This document shows, piece by piece, positions 63,973-64,000 of a stretch of DNA of 64,000 nucleotides. Positions within the stretch are counted from its first letter, which is position 1; each line of letters opens with the position of its first letter. A program made the translations under genes and the position numbers. The DNA comes from Sipunculus nudus (lineage: Eukaryota > Annelida > Sipuncula > Golfingiida > Sipunculidae), in the NCBI GenBank assembly GCA_026874595.1, contig CM049307.1:30357079-30421078 (forward strand), in the 5' to 3' direction. Below the pieces are notes generated by a model that saw nothing but the letters and a program-made list of their open reading frames with translations, was not told the origin of the DNA and did no database searches.

Positions 63973-64000
63973 CCTAATCGTGGCCTAGTGTAAACGCAGC
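63973..64000 (-). repeat. Right terminal inverted repeat
   Basis: Pairs with 61074-61101; its outer end coincides with the end of the window. Confidence 0.9.

Larger units (their letters stand above)
61074..64000. mobile_element. PIF/Harbinger-like DNA transposon, decayed
   Basis: Terminal inverted repeats 61074-61101 (GCTGCGTTTACACGAGGCCA...) and 63973-64000 (...TGGCCTAGTGTAAACGCAGC) match at 26 of 28 positions. This delimits an element of 2927 bp whose right end is the last base of the window. It contains a transposase N-terminal remnant on the plus strand and a MADF-like DNA-binding remnant on the minus strand, the two-gene content expected of Harbinger elements. Both are broken. A copy of the AGCTCA/CGTCCG repeat (61930-62960) occupies the centre, probably replacing the rest of the transposase. 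The left flank is AAATTAT; the right target duplication lies outside. Confidence 0.75.

Overview
This is a eukaryotic nuclear window: AT-rich, intron-rich, with GT-AG introns, short exons, many AT and GA microsatellites and long C or G runs. The mix of repeats and an ARM-TIR-SAM gene suggests a marine lophotrochozoan such as a mollusc or brachiopod. That placement is an inference; nothing in the sequence names the species. All gene models were spliced by eye from conserved motifs, splice signals and reading-phase agreement.

Layout: (1) 125-2566, minus strand: 3'-incomplete membrane protein gene with a signal peptide, a Cys-rich SUEL-lectin-like region, a CUB-like region and one transmembrane segment; it runs off the left edge. 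(2) 4511-8192, minus: complete seven-exon mitochondrial enoyl-CoA delta isomerase 1 gene (289 aa) that includes a 20-nt microexon. (3) 8.2-20.3 kb: no gene seen, but microsatellites, hAT-like terminal motifs, a GA minisatellite, a LINE fragment and dispersed repeats. (4) 20338-26349, plus: PARP3-type mono-ADP-ribosyltransferase with helical and catalytic domains complete and H-Y-E triad present; no WGR domain was found. (5) 31934-55367, minus: 5'-incomplete gene with armadillo repeats, then a TIR domain, then a C-terminal SAM domain. This order differs from SARM1 (ARM-SAM-SAM-TIR) and the TIR keeps the glutamate expected of an NAD+-cleaving enzyme. This is the most interesting gene here. Its introns hold a nested Ty3/gypsy plus LINE insertion, a Penelope-like remnant, a second gypsy remnant and a recent 370-bp tandem duplication. 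(6) 55.4-61.07 kb: pogo-like and SINE fragments, no gene recognised. (7) 61074-64000: a decayed PIF/Harbinger-like DNA transposon bounded by 28-bp inverted repeats, its right end exactly at the window edge.

PARP3 and the ARM-TIR-SAM gene are convergent neighbours about 5.6 kb apart. Both families use NAD+, one to modify DNA ends or proteins in DNA repair, the other probably as an innate-immune or cell-death NADase. A functional link is not shown by the sequence.
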